From: Tetranychus cinnabarinus
Taxonomy: Eukaryota > Arthropoda > Arachnida > Trombidiformes > Tetranychidae
Direction of reading: 5' to 3'
NCBI GenBank assembly: GCA_022266195.1
Contig: WHVY01000011.1
Span: forward strand, 186,001-250,000
DNA: 64,000 nucleotides
In this document: piece after piece, positions 25,601 to 40,600 of the stretch
Layout: each line of letters begins with the position of its first letter
Position numbering within the stretch: position 1 is the first letter of the stretch
The notes under the pieces: generated by a model
The model's database searches: none
What the model saw: only the letters and a program-made list of their open reading frames with translations
Told to the model about the DNA's origin: nothing
Program-made: the position numbers and the translations under genes

Positions 25601-28600
25601 AAAGAAGTAGAAAGAGAAAAATGATTGAAGAAAATGATTATACGAAAATATATGTACAGCAAAAAAGAAGATGAAAAAAGCTTAAGAATCGCCTTAAAAT
25701 CGATTCATTTTTATATTTTCTCTTCCTTTTCCTTTAAAAGGTTGCAACTTTTACTTTGTCAATGATAACCAAAGAAATTCTATCTTGAGCAAATTGAATT
25801 TGGGTTTGCTGAATAATTGCCAGAAAAAGTCGAAACTAGACTCCAGTAAATATAACCGTAAAACTCATCCTTAACCTGAACCCTTTCCCATTAGTTTCAT
25901 TTTTGTCCACCATTTTCCTATCCTATTATTATTGGTTAAGTTGCAAATTATTGTATTTGATTGTCTCACTTGTAATGTTATGAAAAGCATAAACTACAAC
26001 AAACTACAAACTTGACGTACTTGTAATACACGCAATAGCTAAAGTCAGCTGCAACTGCGTATTGACTATCATTTTAAATGTTGAACGTTACTCATATTAC
26101 TAGTATTAAATAACATTTACTTGACGATATAATTGCATGACTATTGTCTATCTTAGACTAATTGCAAGAAACGAAAAAGAATAAAAGAAAAAAAGAAATT
26201 AATAATTTCGATAATTCTTTCTTCTTTTCTAACCCAAACTGTTCATTCTTTCATCTTGACTGAAATACCTGCGTAGTATTACCTTCTTGTACCTTTTCAC
26301 ACTAAAAGATGAATTCATTGTCAAGTTACAAGTGCTAATCAATTATTTATATTCTTCATTATCAACTGTTCAATTAATTTTTTCGCTCTGACCTCAATCT
26401 AAATAATTGTTGATCAGAACCATCATCCAAAAACTCAATTACTTTACCTATCAACACAATTCATGCGATATCTTATTTCACCTTTTCAGATTTTCTCCAT
26501 TTCTTTTAGTCTTTTTGTCTTCTCCTTGCTTCCATTTTACTTTTATTTGGTTAAATTTTCATCTCAATATGACCAATCAACTGTTCAATTGTTTGAGATG
26601 AAAAGTGAATCCAGAATAAATTGCAAAATTTGCATATAATTTTCGCAAATTGCATTCTAACATTGCATTGAAACATTCGTAGAAATAGGTAAAAAGATTC
26701 TAATTTTACATTTCAATTTTGTACCAACACTACCATAGCAATGCATTAATAGATTGCTCAGCAGTGGTGAAGAAATAGAAGACAAAATGATTGTTTTCGC
26801 ATATAAAGCCACAACAATACCATCTTAATCAGACTCACAGCATGAAACTGCATTCAACATATCACAATCTGATTCTATTAAATGTACATTATCATTATTA
26901 TCATGACAATTATATAATAATATTATAATTTGCCCGTTTCAAACTAACAAGGTTAATTTTGACACAACAAATTAACGCAACTGCAAATGTATCAATATCA
27001 TTAAACTTTACAAATAAGTTTTTACCGCACATTGGACTATTGATGAGCTTAACGTAATTCTTAAGTTGAGAATCTAGGTTTTAATTAATCTTAACTTAAC
27101 ATTAAATACAAACTCAAACAATATCAAAACCCATTTACAGTATTAATAGTTAAAGGTTTTTCATTTTTCAATCTTGAAAAATTACCTGATGTTTACCTCC
27201 ATCTCTCAATCATGTAAATGATTTTCCCATCATTTTGGCACCATAACTAAACTGATATCTGCTACCTTACATTTCACTCCAATTTTAATTTTTCATTCTA
27301 TCATCTTTTTGTATTCATCAAAAACAAGAAATAGCAAGATTTTTTCGTAGCTGTGCTAATATTTGAAGAAAGTTCCACTATCCTGAACCTCATATAGTGT
27401 GATTTATGACTTGTTTTTCATTCTTACTTCTCACCTCACTTGAAATGTATCTGTCTATTTTTGTGCCTTTCCAACTAAAACGGTAGATCTATTATCATTA
27501 GAATGTTTCACATACTGAAAAAGACGACGAAGATGATGCAGATTGAGAATGAAAGGCGATTTTTCTGTAAGACAAAAGTTTGTCTCTGATTTTGAATATT
27601 TTTTCAATGTAAACAGGGTTCATTTGATGAAATCAAATGTCACTATGAATAACTGTTGCATTCATCTTGCTTATGTTATATATTATAATTTATGTTTATA
27701 AATCTACATTATACTCTAATAATAACATTAATACATTGATCTTCTGTCAACATTTTGCTTCTCATACTATTATCAATTCTCTATTCTGTAAATGGTTTAT
27801 TTATTTTTTTGTTTCATTTGTTGTTTTTGTTATTGTATCACATTTGACTACTGAATATTTCATCTTTTTACTTACATTGTTACAGATAATACACAAAATC
27901 CATTACTACCTCATTTTTGCTTGATTTGTGATTGATTGAGATGAAATAGGAAAAGCATGAGCATGGAAAATAGCTATTTATCTATTGAATTTCACCATTT
28001 TATCAACACAAAATGTGAACAGGAAAAGCGGCGAGAAGAAACTGTAACTTTATTTCATTAAAGTAGAGCAAAAAAAGATGAAATAACTTAACTATTTATA
28101 TTAAAAGAGTTAATCATTTGTATGGAGATGCACAAAGATGTTTGATGATATTTGTGATATAAAAACGAGGAGACAAAAAGAAGATGAAAAAGTTTTCGTT
28201 CATTTTTCGGAGAAATAGTTAAGTAACGCCTTTCCTAGATTGACTATCATTCAATGAACTCATTGTAAGATGATTTTGTTGGTGTTGTTGATGACGATGA
28301 TGAGAAGGGAAGAAAAGATTATGCCAATGAAAAGGAAAATGATGGAAAGGGTTGAATGAGTAAAGAAAATAGAAAAGGTTAGGGCAACGTGAACTATTGT
28401 CAAAAAAATAATAGCATTTAAGCACAAAATATGATTTAAATACAGCCTAAAATTGTCTTAGTTATACAAAAAAGAAAAGGTTGAAACTTTCAAGTGTGTA
28501 GGAGAGTGATGAGGATGAGGATGAAGATGGAGATGAAGATTTCTTCTTTTCTTCTCAGACTACTTAATATTTGTAAAGTTGTCCTAGTGTCTCAACTTGA

Positions 28601-31600
28601 ATGACTTTTCTTACCCTTTAGCTATTCTTTCATTGCTCGCGATTCAGTTTTATCTTCACAATTGTTTAAGATAATTTTTCAATTCACTGTTTTTTGACAG
28701 ATAATTTTATTCACAATTTAAGATGAAATTTTCTACTTTCACTCAATGAATTTTTAATTTCTGTTTTATGCTTTTGCCTCATCATTATTGCGGTTATTGC
28801 CACTCTTTTGCATTCTTATTATTTTCTCGGTTGCGACTATCATCAGCATTTGTGAAGCAAATTGAAAGGCTGAGTAACAATAAGTCATACAAGTATTTGA
28901 TTGAATGTAATGAAGGAAAGGTAAATTAAAAGTGCAAACATGAATTTCTATTAATTTATTAATGAGAATCATTTTCTGTGGTTTCAGATGTTGATATAAG
29001 TTGCTATTTATTGATACTTTTAGCATCATCTCCATGCAATGAAATCATTAAGTAACTTTAGCTAATAATCATTTCCCTGTGTTAAACTTTCTATCACAAT
29101 GTAGCACATAGATTCTTCCCTGTAATGTTACATGTAAAGTAATATTTTTTTATTTGCTCATTTCCTTCATTTAACTCTTAGATTACCTACTAACTTTAAG
29201 AACCTTAAAGGCTTGTTATCTCTTAATTACTCTTAATTTATCAGAAAAAATGAAGTTGAAGTAAACTTCTTATTTCTGTCTTTACCTCATTGTACCATTG
29301 TATATCTATGTGAACAATTAGCTAACGAATGTTGAATTTCTTACCCTTTTATTTCACTTTATTTTGTACTCATTTCCTTTTCTTACTATTTTAATACCTT
29401 GTTACCATTTCATTTTCACCTTAAACTTCTTTCCATGCTCAAACATCTGAATGCACTAAATTTTCAAGTTTCTCAGCTTAATTATCATGAAAACTGTCTC
29501 ATCTTTAGTTAACCTCAAACCAGCCAATCTGAAAGTTAACCTTCTCATTAACTTGATGATGAAACAAAATTGATTGCAAAATTGCAATGAATTTCAATTT
29601 AAATCATTTAAACTCTTTTCCATTAAAGTGAAATGTAAATTCATTTGCAGGATAACAAAATACAACGAATTACAGCGTGACGAATCAAATGCGTAAATGA
29701 AAATTACTTTGCGTGTTTTGTTACGCCAATGCCCAGACTCGTCTGTTAACTCAGAAAATACTCAATATTATGGTGCTAAGCGCGCAATATTATTGCTTTT
29801 TAATAATATTATTATCTCAGTTATTACTTTTGATCATCATTTTTATCTGCACTATAAAAGGCTTGAATTTTGGTTGCCAATATAAACCAATGTTAATGTA
29901 TAATCATGATCGGTAAAAGCTTTGATGACCCATTATTTTTGGTCAATACAAGTTTTACTTTGTTGATGGTTAAAGTGCCAAAATCTGGACTCAAGTTGAA
30001 GCTGAAAAACATTCAGATGAATCATGGGATCCGCAGTAAAGACAGAATTAGAAAGGTTAACATTCTCACCTCTAATAATGTTATTTTGGTTCCTTCTCAA
30101 GAGTAATAGTTTTTTTCCAATGATTATTATTATTACACAAAAGCTATCAACTGATATATACCTTTTTGTTATCATTTATCTTGAAATTTATTTCCTTCTT
30201 CTGAATTTGTTCATGCCTTACCAATTATTATCACGACTTTAATTTACTGAGCATTTGGATTAATTTGGTGACTTGAATGAACAAAAAAAGTTGAGAAAGT
30301 AATATCAATATAAACACCATTTACACCTCAACCTTTTGAAATGTTCATTGTTTTTGCACTGGCCATCATTATCGCTATTAATGACCTGATATTGTCTTTA
30401 ATCTTTTACCTCTTCATTCATTTCTTTATAAGCTTTCATTGTCCCTTCTCAAATCATTATTATTGTATTAACTTGTCAAATGCGCAAAAAGCGGCAAAAA
30501 ATCATTTCTTAAATTGAGGTGATAAAATAGTAAATCTCATCATTATCATGATTTGAGCATTATGATAAACTCGATATACAAAAAAAACATTACTTGATTT
30601 ATGTAAAAAGATTGAGAATCAATTTTCTCATCTTTACATCTTTTTATCCCTAAAATTGTATTCTTATAGTATTTGAATGATACTGGTTTAACGATTCCTC
30701 TTCAACTATTTAACCTTGACCCAAAGGCAATTCATACACACCGAGAAGCTATTTGTTCAGTGTTTGACAGGTTTCCGGTTCCAATTGAGTAATTTTTTTG
30801 TCTTCCCTCATCTTTTAGTTTCACTTCACCTTTTGTTGACCATTTAGGTTTTTCTGGTTCTTCTGTGCTCACCTTATATCAATGATTTTGTCTTGTTAAT
30901 CCTTCAATCAATATTGATTAACTGTGATTCAATTAGTAAAAGTCAGAATAGTCACAGTCAAGTTTATCATCATTTGCTGATTATCAACTAACTGTAAGAA
31001 ATGACGAAAAATGAAAACATTTTAAGCTCATCCTAATAGTTGAACCCAAATCTATTGATTAACATTTCAACGATTGTTATTAGCAAAGTTGATTTGCACA
31101 CTTTCGCTTTCCCTATAAAACAAAATTGTAAATCAAATATCTGGTTAAATACCCAAAGGTATGAAGCAAACAAATGATATTTCACCTTCCAACATTATCA
31201 ATAGATTCATTACTCCATCATTCATCATCATCAATTTTTTATCACCAAAATTACATCCATTTCTATATGAAATATTTTGCAAGATATTTTTTCCTCTTTT
31301 TCATAACTCATTGGTATTTAGGGCAATGAGAAATTAGTTTTTTTCTCTCTCTTCTCTCCTTCTTCAGTTCCAGTCCAAGAATCCTTTTCATGGGTAAACT
31401 CATGGACAAATTCATAGTTTTGCTGGAAAACAAAATAAAAAATGTCTCAAACTAAATACAGTAAGAAGCAATTCTCATGATTTGCACTCCAATAAGAATG
31501 GAATGAATGTCATTTAACTTTATTTATTCACTTCTTTTAGTTTCACTTTCGTCTCTCTATTTTTCCCTTTTAATTGAAAAGTTGGTGAATAATGAAGAAG

Positions 31601-34600
31601 ATGATTTAATAGTGAATGATGAGGAAATGATGATTTTCATTTGAACCTTTTCTAGTGAATATTTCAACTTTTTTCCTTCTTCTATTTCATGTCTTCTCAA
31701 GTTGCTTCTCATTTCAACAAATTGTAAGCCTCATTCAAATATGATGATCTGAATTGTTATCTAATTGTAGTATGCATAAGTTATAATTCTTTGTGCTTAA
31801 ACATGTTTCCATGTATAAATGCATTTGACAGAGAGGAAGATGAAGTTTAAAAAATGTGACAAAAAGTGAGAGACAGAAAGTGGAGAGACAAAGAATGAAG
31901 AGAGAAAAAAATTGTGATGAAGATTACAGAATGAAAATGAGACTGAATGACGAAAAATTTCAAGTTAAGATTTTTGAGAGAGAAAAGAGTCTGTCTAACT
32001 CTGGTTTTCATGATGCAAATGGAATACATAGTAAAAGTATTGTGATGACTACGAATCCTCCTTTAATCTTCCATAATCGTATCTTCACTTTTGCATACTC
32101 ACTCTCACTGAGCTTCTCTCCTCCACTTTCCCTGTCTAATGCTGTCTTCTCATTATTCCCCTTCAGATCGATTGACCTTATTTCCAATTTCTGTGAAACT
32201 CTGTTTAACATTCATCCTGATCATTTTCATTCCCAAAACCCTTTCTATCCAGGTTATATCATGAAATTCATTTCTTTCATTTATCAACTTTTTTCTCTTC
32301 CTCGCACTTTTCTATCTCATTCATTCTCAGTGTTTAATGATAGAATAACTTTTGTGCTGTTTCAATGTTCCATGTAACTTTTATCATTTTTTGTTTCTTC
32401 TCCATTTCGCTCAAAACTTACAATATAATGAAAAAGCATTTAAAGTTCTCAATTTTTTAGGTTCAAAGTAAACAAAATTGTTTGCTTTTTCTTCTTTTCA
32501 CGTGGAGATTATCAATTCTGATAACTTTCAGGTAGCTGTAAAACTTCAAAAAATTTACTGTAAATGATGTTTACAATAGGATTTAATTTCATTTGCATAT
32601 TATAATAATGATAATATAATAATATGAACACACATTGGGGATGAAAATTGAACAACAAGAAATGTCAACTTCAATATTAGATTGAACAATGATAAGTGTC
32701 TGTTTCTAATGTTGATCAAGGAAAATGAAATGTTTATTGCAACCGAATCAGTAATAGTCAACAAATTTGTCACCATTTCAATCGATTCAATTATTTTACC
32801 AGAAAAAACTAACTGACTTTAATGATCAGCCTCGAAATAAATGTCAAAAAATCATTGAAACTCATTAAGATTGAATTTAATTTACCCTTTAAAGTGAGTC
32901 AAGTACTGATTAATTAAGCTCTTTTATTGGCCATTTAGAGTCGCAAAATTATTATCAAATGAGTTAACAATGAACATTAGATATCGATTTGGTTAAGTTA
33001 GCAATCGAATCGTTGGAATCTGTGAAAATAAACTGATATTTTCTTCGAATGAACCTATCATGTTTTCAAAATCATACAAACCATGTTTCAACTCACACAA
33101 TGGCAGCAAAATTCTGTCAAAATTGAAATATCATTAATTCTTGAAAATAAATTGAATTTAATTACCTTTTCATTTGAATTACTATTGAACTAATTGGTGA
33201 ATGATGAGAAACTCTGATGGGAAAAGAAAGTTGGTGATAGACTGTAATTGAATTGTTAACTCTGAAGATTGCTCCTGCAAACAATGACAACATTGTCCAA
33301 AACAGCCAAATACAAACATAAAATCAAATATCAAACAATAATAAAAAAGTAATCACTTATCAATTTCATTGCATTTTCCATTGCCTGCGGACTGAAATTC
33401 ATATAATACGTAAAGTTATAAGTCTGTTGTGATTCAGTTATCATTCAAAGTGTGTTCAACAATAGATAAGTCTTGAATTATTATAAATACAAACACAGAC
33501 ATTTAGACTCACACACAATATAGCAAAACAAGTAAACTACTACATTTAATAAATTGTAAAAATACAATTTTTTCACTTTTTATTAGTTTCATGTTTGAAT
33601 CATTTTTTCTGTTTGAAACTTTCATCTTTTTCCTTTGTGATCATCAAATTTTTACTTTTTCATCTTCACTTTTTTCACTTGATTCAACTAAATTTGTTTC
33701 ACTCATTTTTTAATGATAGTAATAATCAAAATAATGTATCGTACATATTAAATACAATGCAATAATAATGGTTGATCATTTCTCTGGTTATTGGGTTATC
33801 CCTATTATTATTTTTTATTATCATCATCCTCATCATCATTATCATTATTGCTCATATTATTGCTTCCTTTATCATTTCTCGTATCATTTGTGACCTGATT
33901 TACCTTTCCGTTTTAATGATGAAGTCAGTACAAAATTTACGTTACTCTGCAAGAGTTAATCATGCTGTCACAATCAAGTCAACTGTTAAACTTTCAATCA
34001 CTGGTTTACCATATGAGTCAGATTAAATTGAGAGTTTGCTATTAACATTTGCATCTATTGAAGCCTCACCAGAATTTTGATCGTCTAAAGTATTTTCTCT
34101 CTTCTTTTCATCTTTTAAATCAATCTTTCAATAATTTCACCTTTTATCGATCCAGCAATTCCAACTTATCACATAGTTGTTTAATAGATGATGAAGCTTC
34201 GTAAACTTGTCAAGACTAAACACCCATTATTGTATATTATGTTCAACAGTATTAAATGAAGTTTACTTTATGATTATGATAACAACTGTATTCATTGATC
34301 GTTGAACATTTGTTCATTTAATGACGATTTAACTCTTGTTGAACTGTTTTAACTGAATTATGGTTCATGTTTCCCTTGCTATATCAGTTATTAATTTGCA
34401 AGTTTCAAATCTTTATCCAACTTGGTATTCATTGTTGAGTTTCATTGGCTTTTTAATAGTTGGTCTTTTAATGTTGACCATTGAGAAGAGTGGTTTTTTA
34501 TCTATTGCTTTAAATCCTAGAGTAAATACCATTATTCAGATAATGCTCATTATTATTCTTGAAATATTTAGTTGCACTATTATGTTGTTATAAGTTATTA

Positions 34601-37600
34601 GAACCATTTTCAGTTGTTTGATCCCATAAGAAAAAAATGAAAAACCTGACATTTCTTTGGACCAGTCAAGGTTATTCAGTGTTATCTATTAAAAATGAAC
34701 TTTTTTCCCATTTTCATTCTTTTCAATTTTACTTGGTAGATTTAGATATTTCCACTCTATTTACATGGAGAAACATTCATGACTTTGTGTTTATTGTTGA
34801 ATCAACAAATAACTCATTAGCATGCTCACTTATATTTCCCATTAACTAACGTCTTCATGGTTACACCACAATATTTCAAAAACTCTGAACATCTTTTTTC
34901 TCCTTCTCTCAACATTTATTCTGTAATGAAATTTATACTTTTCTTTGAATCTTCAACAAATCAACTAACGTTTCCAGTAAATCATCATCATCATTATCAT
35001 CGCCAACATCTTCATCTAGTTATCTGAATTTTTCAACAACCAACAGCAGTCATGAAAGAAGTCAAAAATATCATTTATTGTTGGCAGAAAAGTTTCAAGA
35101 ATAATTGAAAGAAATGTTTAAATTTTTTACCTTTCTTTTACTTTTTCTTTAGTATTAGTTTGTCACACTTTTGCTACTCTTTTTTCGCTCCTCTTCAATC
35201 ATCATTCCTCAGATTCCAAACTTTGATATTCATAAGATTCTTTGGTGCAACAAACAAACAAAAACTAAAGGCTACTCAAGGCCCAGACTTTCCTATTCAT
35301 TTCACATCTCACATTATTCCAATGTTACTGTTATTTTTTGTTCAACCAAAAATTCGTTCCATCAACATTGCAAATCTATTCCTTCAGAATTCAACTCCCA
35401 CCTTTATCCTTCATCAACTTCAACTTTTCCTTTGTTTTTTTCTCATCTTACTTTCTTTTCAGATTATTCTTGCAGCTGAAATGTTTTACATGAACATCAA
35501 TTAGCAACTTGAACCTTTTCATCCAAATAAAACTATAAATATCTCAACAAAACTACTAGAAATAAACTGAATAAATATCTCATAGTGAAATTAAATTAAA
35601 TCACAATAAGCTACCATTTATTGGTCATTAAAATCTGAACGAAACAAGTCATATAGCATTTCCCTTCAACTTATAAAGGGTGTTGCGTGTTATTCTCGGC
35701 AGTTATCTCATCCGAATGGAGATTAAACAACTGATAAAGATGAAAATGTCCAATGGAAATCTTACAAATCTCCATTCAAATAAGATAACTGCCGAGAATA
35801 ACGCGCAACACCCTTTAGATTTACATTTGTTAGTATTTAATTTCCACAAAATGATATTTTAAGCAAAACAGTTATGACTGCCCTTTTGGTCTACGAAATG
35901 TCTTAAATACATCATTTATTGATTAATGCTCCTTGAATGCTAAGCCAATTTGTCAAGATCAAAGGGGTGTACATGCTGTTTCAGAATAACATTTGTAACT
36001 TACTTTCAGTCCCTAATTGATTGAAATTTCATAAGTTTATTCAGTATATTGTGATAATTTGGTAAAAAATTTTCTGTACGATCAATCAAAATTTGAAATT
36101 TTTTCGTTTGTTTTGTGCCAAAAATCATTAAAAAATGTATTGCGATCGATAAAATAAGGTTTCAGTAAGTCTTCTTGATCTTGGTTAATGCGACTCTGAT
36201 AATAAAAAATAATTTTCAAAATTTTATCTGCTCGACATTTGAAAATTATTCTCACACAGTCCAAATCACAGCTTCAAGTCTATTTTTGGTAACTTCAAAA
36301 GTCCTTCAGTTCTTAAGTTTGTGACAAAGTATCTAATCAGTGATACTATTGACCACACAAGAATAAGTTTTGTAGATAATCTCAACTTTCTAATCCGTTT
36401 TGTAGTTGATGAAAGATTAAAAAGAGTTCCTTAATCAATGAGTAATCTACCGTCAGCTGTAATTGAACACATTGTATTAATTTATATACTTCTTAATCAA
36501 TGCTATTCTTTGATTATCTCTTTTCCATTCACCATGAATTCATTTCTCATTGTCTCTGATTTATCATTCTAAGTAAATATTACTTTACACTTTCCATACC
36601 TTTTTTGCTTCCCTTCTCGATCATCCCTATATTACATGTATATCGAAAAGGTTTCACTTTTATTCACTTTACTTTTTATCACTTTAACCCATCTTAATAT
36701 TCACTAGCAATTTGATGTTGATAATAATGATGATGATCACCATTTTCATCTTTCACCATTTGCGAATTGCCATGTTTTCTCATCTTTTTTATTGCTCACC
36801 TGACTTGTCAATAATAGTTGTTGGCTGATTTAACTTTTTCATCTTTCTTCGTCGTCATCATCATTCTTGTCATCATCATTGATGTCGACTTTCTTTGCAA
36901 GCTTGTTGATGATCCTCTCTTATCATTCATTTTTCATCTTTCCCTAGATGCAGAAAAACCATGAAAAATATAAACATTTTATTATAAAACCATTTTAGAA
37001 GATGGTATTAAAGCAATCAGTGTCTTCTTATATTCTTTATCATCCAATCTCTTAAACTTTTTCCTTCACTATTATTGAATTCATTTTTCATGTTTATTAA
37101 CTGATTTTGCGATGAATTTTGCATGATGACCAAATCTATTAAACAAGTCAGGGATGTTTGACTTTGACCATTAAAGATCAAATGTAAATAATATGCACAT
37201 GAACCCAACAGATAATTTCATTTCAATATTTTTGTCCAATCACAACATTATCAAGTTGATAATAATGATTATATTATTTAATGGTTTCATTTATGATAAA
37301 ATTGTTTCCTCCGTTTCCATAATTGTTGTTGAATTAAACCCTTTTAACAATAATGATAATAATGCATGTTAAATTGTCTTTAAATGTTTTACTTTCAATG
37401 TTACGATTCAATTGTTGAATATTTTTCCACTTATCAACTTATCTTGTACAATTGAAAATTGTTCAACATTAATATTTAAAGTTCAATTTTATCACTTCGA
37501 ACAAAATGAAATGATTTTAATAATTAATGACCAAAAGATTAATTGAATGAGTCTTTCATTGAATAAAAACATTTATATTGATTTTAGTTCTGGAAATAAT

Positions 37601-40600
37601 TTCCATGTTGATATTAATTTGAAAGAAAAAATCTTCTAACGAAGTCAGTGCAAAAAGAAAACAAAAACAGAATGAATACAAAGTATTAACAATTTTAATG
37701 TTCTCTCATGATAAACATGAATAAAATAGTTCACTATTTTGATTCAGTTTTTTTTCGTTCTCTTTATTATTAGTATTCTTGTTTTCTTTTCTCCCTGCAT
37801 CAAGTTAGATTTCAGTTTCCTCAGTTTTTTGCTCCTAGATTCATCTAATTCTGATAGCAACAAAAGGCAAGATAAAAAATTAGCTCAAATAGTGTTCAGA
37901 ATAGCTTCAGGGCTTATATCTTTTTTTCACGATTCTTACTTCAATACTTGAAGCTTCAATGTTTGTCAAATCCATTGTTATCAAACCTTATCATTGGAGT
38001 AAAGTCAAAAAGTATAAGTTGTCATTCTGATAGCATTTATTGTAAATACTCAGAGGAAGAAACAAGAAATCTTATTCTGTTTTTATTCTGTTTACTTTAT
38101 TCCAAAATTTAATGATGAAATGAGAAATGTTAGTCTTTGAATCAATCAGTTTCTGTATTGATTCTGAAGGGTTTACCAATTGGATTACAATTTCTTCCCT
38201 TATAAATCGCTTACAAAAATCTTTACTTGACATTTTGCTAACCTTTTCTTGAATTCTTACTTCTTTGCGTCACCTTTAAATCTTTTAAAACGAAACTAAT
38301 TTTTATCAATAATTTCTTTTTGTCTTCATGATTTACAGAAAATCAAGTCAATTACAAAGATCCAGATGATAATGGTAAGTTTCACAGTTAATTTATTAAA
38401 CAATGTTATGTTTGCAATATTCATACCTTTTTGAAGAGTTTATATCAACTTTAAATCTGTCCATTCATCAATAGCATTGATTTGCTTTGAATTTATCCGA
38501 TTGATTGAGTTTCAACATTCGTAAACAACAATTTCCTTTAAAACCGTATTCCCAAATCACTCCATATTATCAAATTTTACTTATTTATCTCATTGTCTCT
38601 TAATATTTCCTATTCATTCAACCTTTTCTTGTTCCATGGTAATATTATCGCATGTTATGTTTGCACTGTTAGTCTTTCTCCTTTTTTGTTGCTTCCCTTC
38701 AACTCTCCTTGTTTACCCTAATCTAAAACTTCCGGTTATTTTCTTTTGGTCATTTTCATTCATCATAATCATGTTCATTTTTTTGCTCTTGAAAATCAAC
38801 AGAAACAAAGCTACAAAACTCATTGACAAGCTTATAGTGAACTTACCTCAAAATGATTCAATCAGCTTCCGTTTCCATTTGTTATATTTCTGTACATTTC
38901 AGTGTAAAACAAATAATGACTCAGGGGAAGAACTTAATTAACTCACTATCTTAAATCAATCACAATTGTCACTCTTCTAACTTATAGAGATACCTATCGA
39001 AGTAATATTCACAATTACTCAATATCCACTTACAATTCAACATAATTACTCTTCTAGATTATTCAGTCAATTATTACAATGTGAATGAGAGAAAATAAAA
39101 AATAAAAAATAGAGTAAAGTTCAACTCTTTGTTTCTTTTTCTGTCCTTTTCCCCATGAAAAGTGTTTATTGGATGAACAGAACGTCAAAAAGTAAAAAAA
39201 TGATTATATAAAACTATTATTTTCACTCCCTTTCGTTTAACCTAATCAATGCTCAGAGAAGCAAAAGAGTTGCAAGTTTTATTATTGAAGACTAATTTAA
39301 TTTTCATTTTTATCTATTTCAATAAAAGGTTGAATGATTTAATAGTTTGAAACTGTTCCCTCTCCCTTTGCATCAATTATGATGGTTATTAATTTTCATT
39401 ATTATTAATATTATCATTTGATGACATTATTGTCAAGGTCAATCATAAGTAAACTATTTTTAGTAGCATCAGCAATACATTTACTGAATCACTGATTTTG
39501 TTTCTCGATTTGCACTTTTCGTTATTGATTGTTGTTATTTTGCACTGTACTTTGCTCCACTTCCTTATTGATCGCAACTATTTTCAGACTAGTTAATTAT
39601 CGCTATTATTATTGTGATATTGATTGTTTCTCTCAGACGATTTCCTATTGAACTTTCAAGGTTTTCCAGCTTCAACTTATTCCTCAACTATTCAAAATTA
39701 TTTATATTGAACGATCTATATTGAGAGAAAGTGAATGTTTAATTGATAATGAAATTGAATAAAGATTTACATGAATTGCTTTCCTATTGTATCGATAAAC
39801 TCAGAGTCAAAGCTTAGCTGATCATTCATTAACTAATCAGATTAATTCAGATGGCTTTCTATTCATTTCTCATTTCTGAGTTGATTTGTTGATGAAAAGT
39901 TGTAATCCAATCTCACGCTGTTAGTTCATTTCATCAAATTTCTTCTCCGAATCGCTGCTCACTTCCTATGAAACTATTCCTGAGTTCTTGTTTCATTCAA
40001 GCCATTGCAATTCAGGTGAACTAATCAACTTGATTTTTCGATTAAAAATATTTAAAAAGATGTCAATTTATTATATATTTTAAGATGTTAGAAGAAAAGT
40101 GTAATTCAATTTTGCTTCAACTACTATTTTGCAAATTCAAACAATCATTCAATTGCAACTGTAAAGCCAACAAAATATTTTACTGTTTCACTCGAGTTAA
40201 TTTTGTCTTGTTATTTATTTGCAAATTGAAACTTGATTGACTTTAAATTTTCATTCTGAAGGAGAAAAGAACCGATTCAATGATGAAAATTTCTTTTCGT
40301 TAGCTCTAAATATACATTATTTTTACCTTTTTTCATGATTGCATGTGGAAAAAGAAAAATAATGAATAAAATTGTCAAAACACAAAGTGAAATGCAAAAT
40401 GTAGAACAAAGGCAAATATTTTAATAATATTTCAAAGTAAAAGCAAAATATGGGTTGACAATGAAACACTTGACTGATGAGAAAAAAAGCCTCAAGTTAC
40501 ATGATAAAACACAAAAAAACAACAAAATTGCTAATTGAGGGAAACTGTGAATACTTTTTACCCGGAAGTTTTATTGAGATTTCAATCTTATTTTTGTGTG

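Larger units (their letters stand above)
14391..38338 (+). other. APP-like gene intron 1 (23.9 kb)
   Basis: AT-rich sequence with many T-rich and TCATCAT-type runs. It holds a MITE (16202-16517), a foldback element (35674-35817) and minisatellite-like repeats. Long overlapping frames such as those near 31856-32377 and 35160-35504 are low-complexity by-products of pyrimidine-rich sequence. No nested gene could be supported. Its size suggests it carries regulatory sequence for neural expression, which is an inference. Confidence 0.7.

Noticed and set aside
31856..32377. 173-codon ORF inside APP-like intron 1
   Set aside because: Purine-rich then pyrimidine-rich low-complexity sequence with overlapping frames on the other strand; no domain, splice context or family resemblance.
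35160..35504. Two overlapping ORFs of 114 and 102 codons
   Set aside because: Both come from the same T/C-rich stretch in different frames and have hydrophobic low-complexity composition expected by chance.
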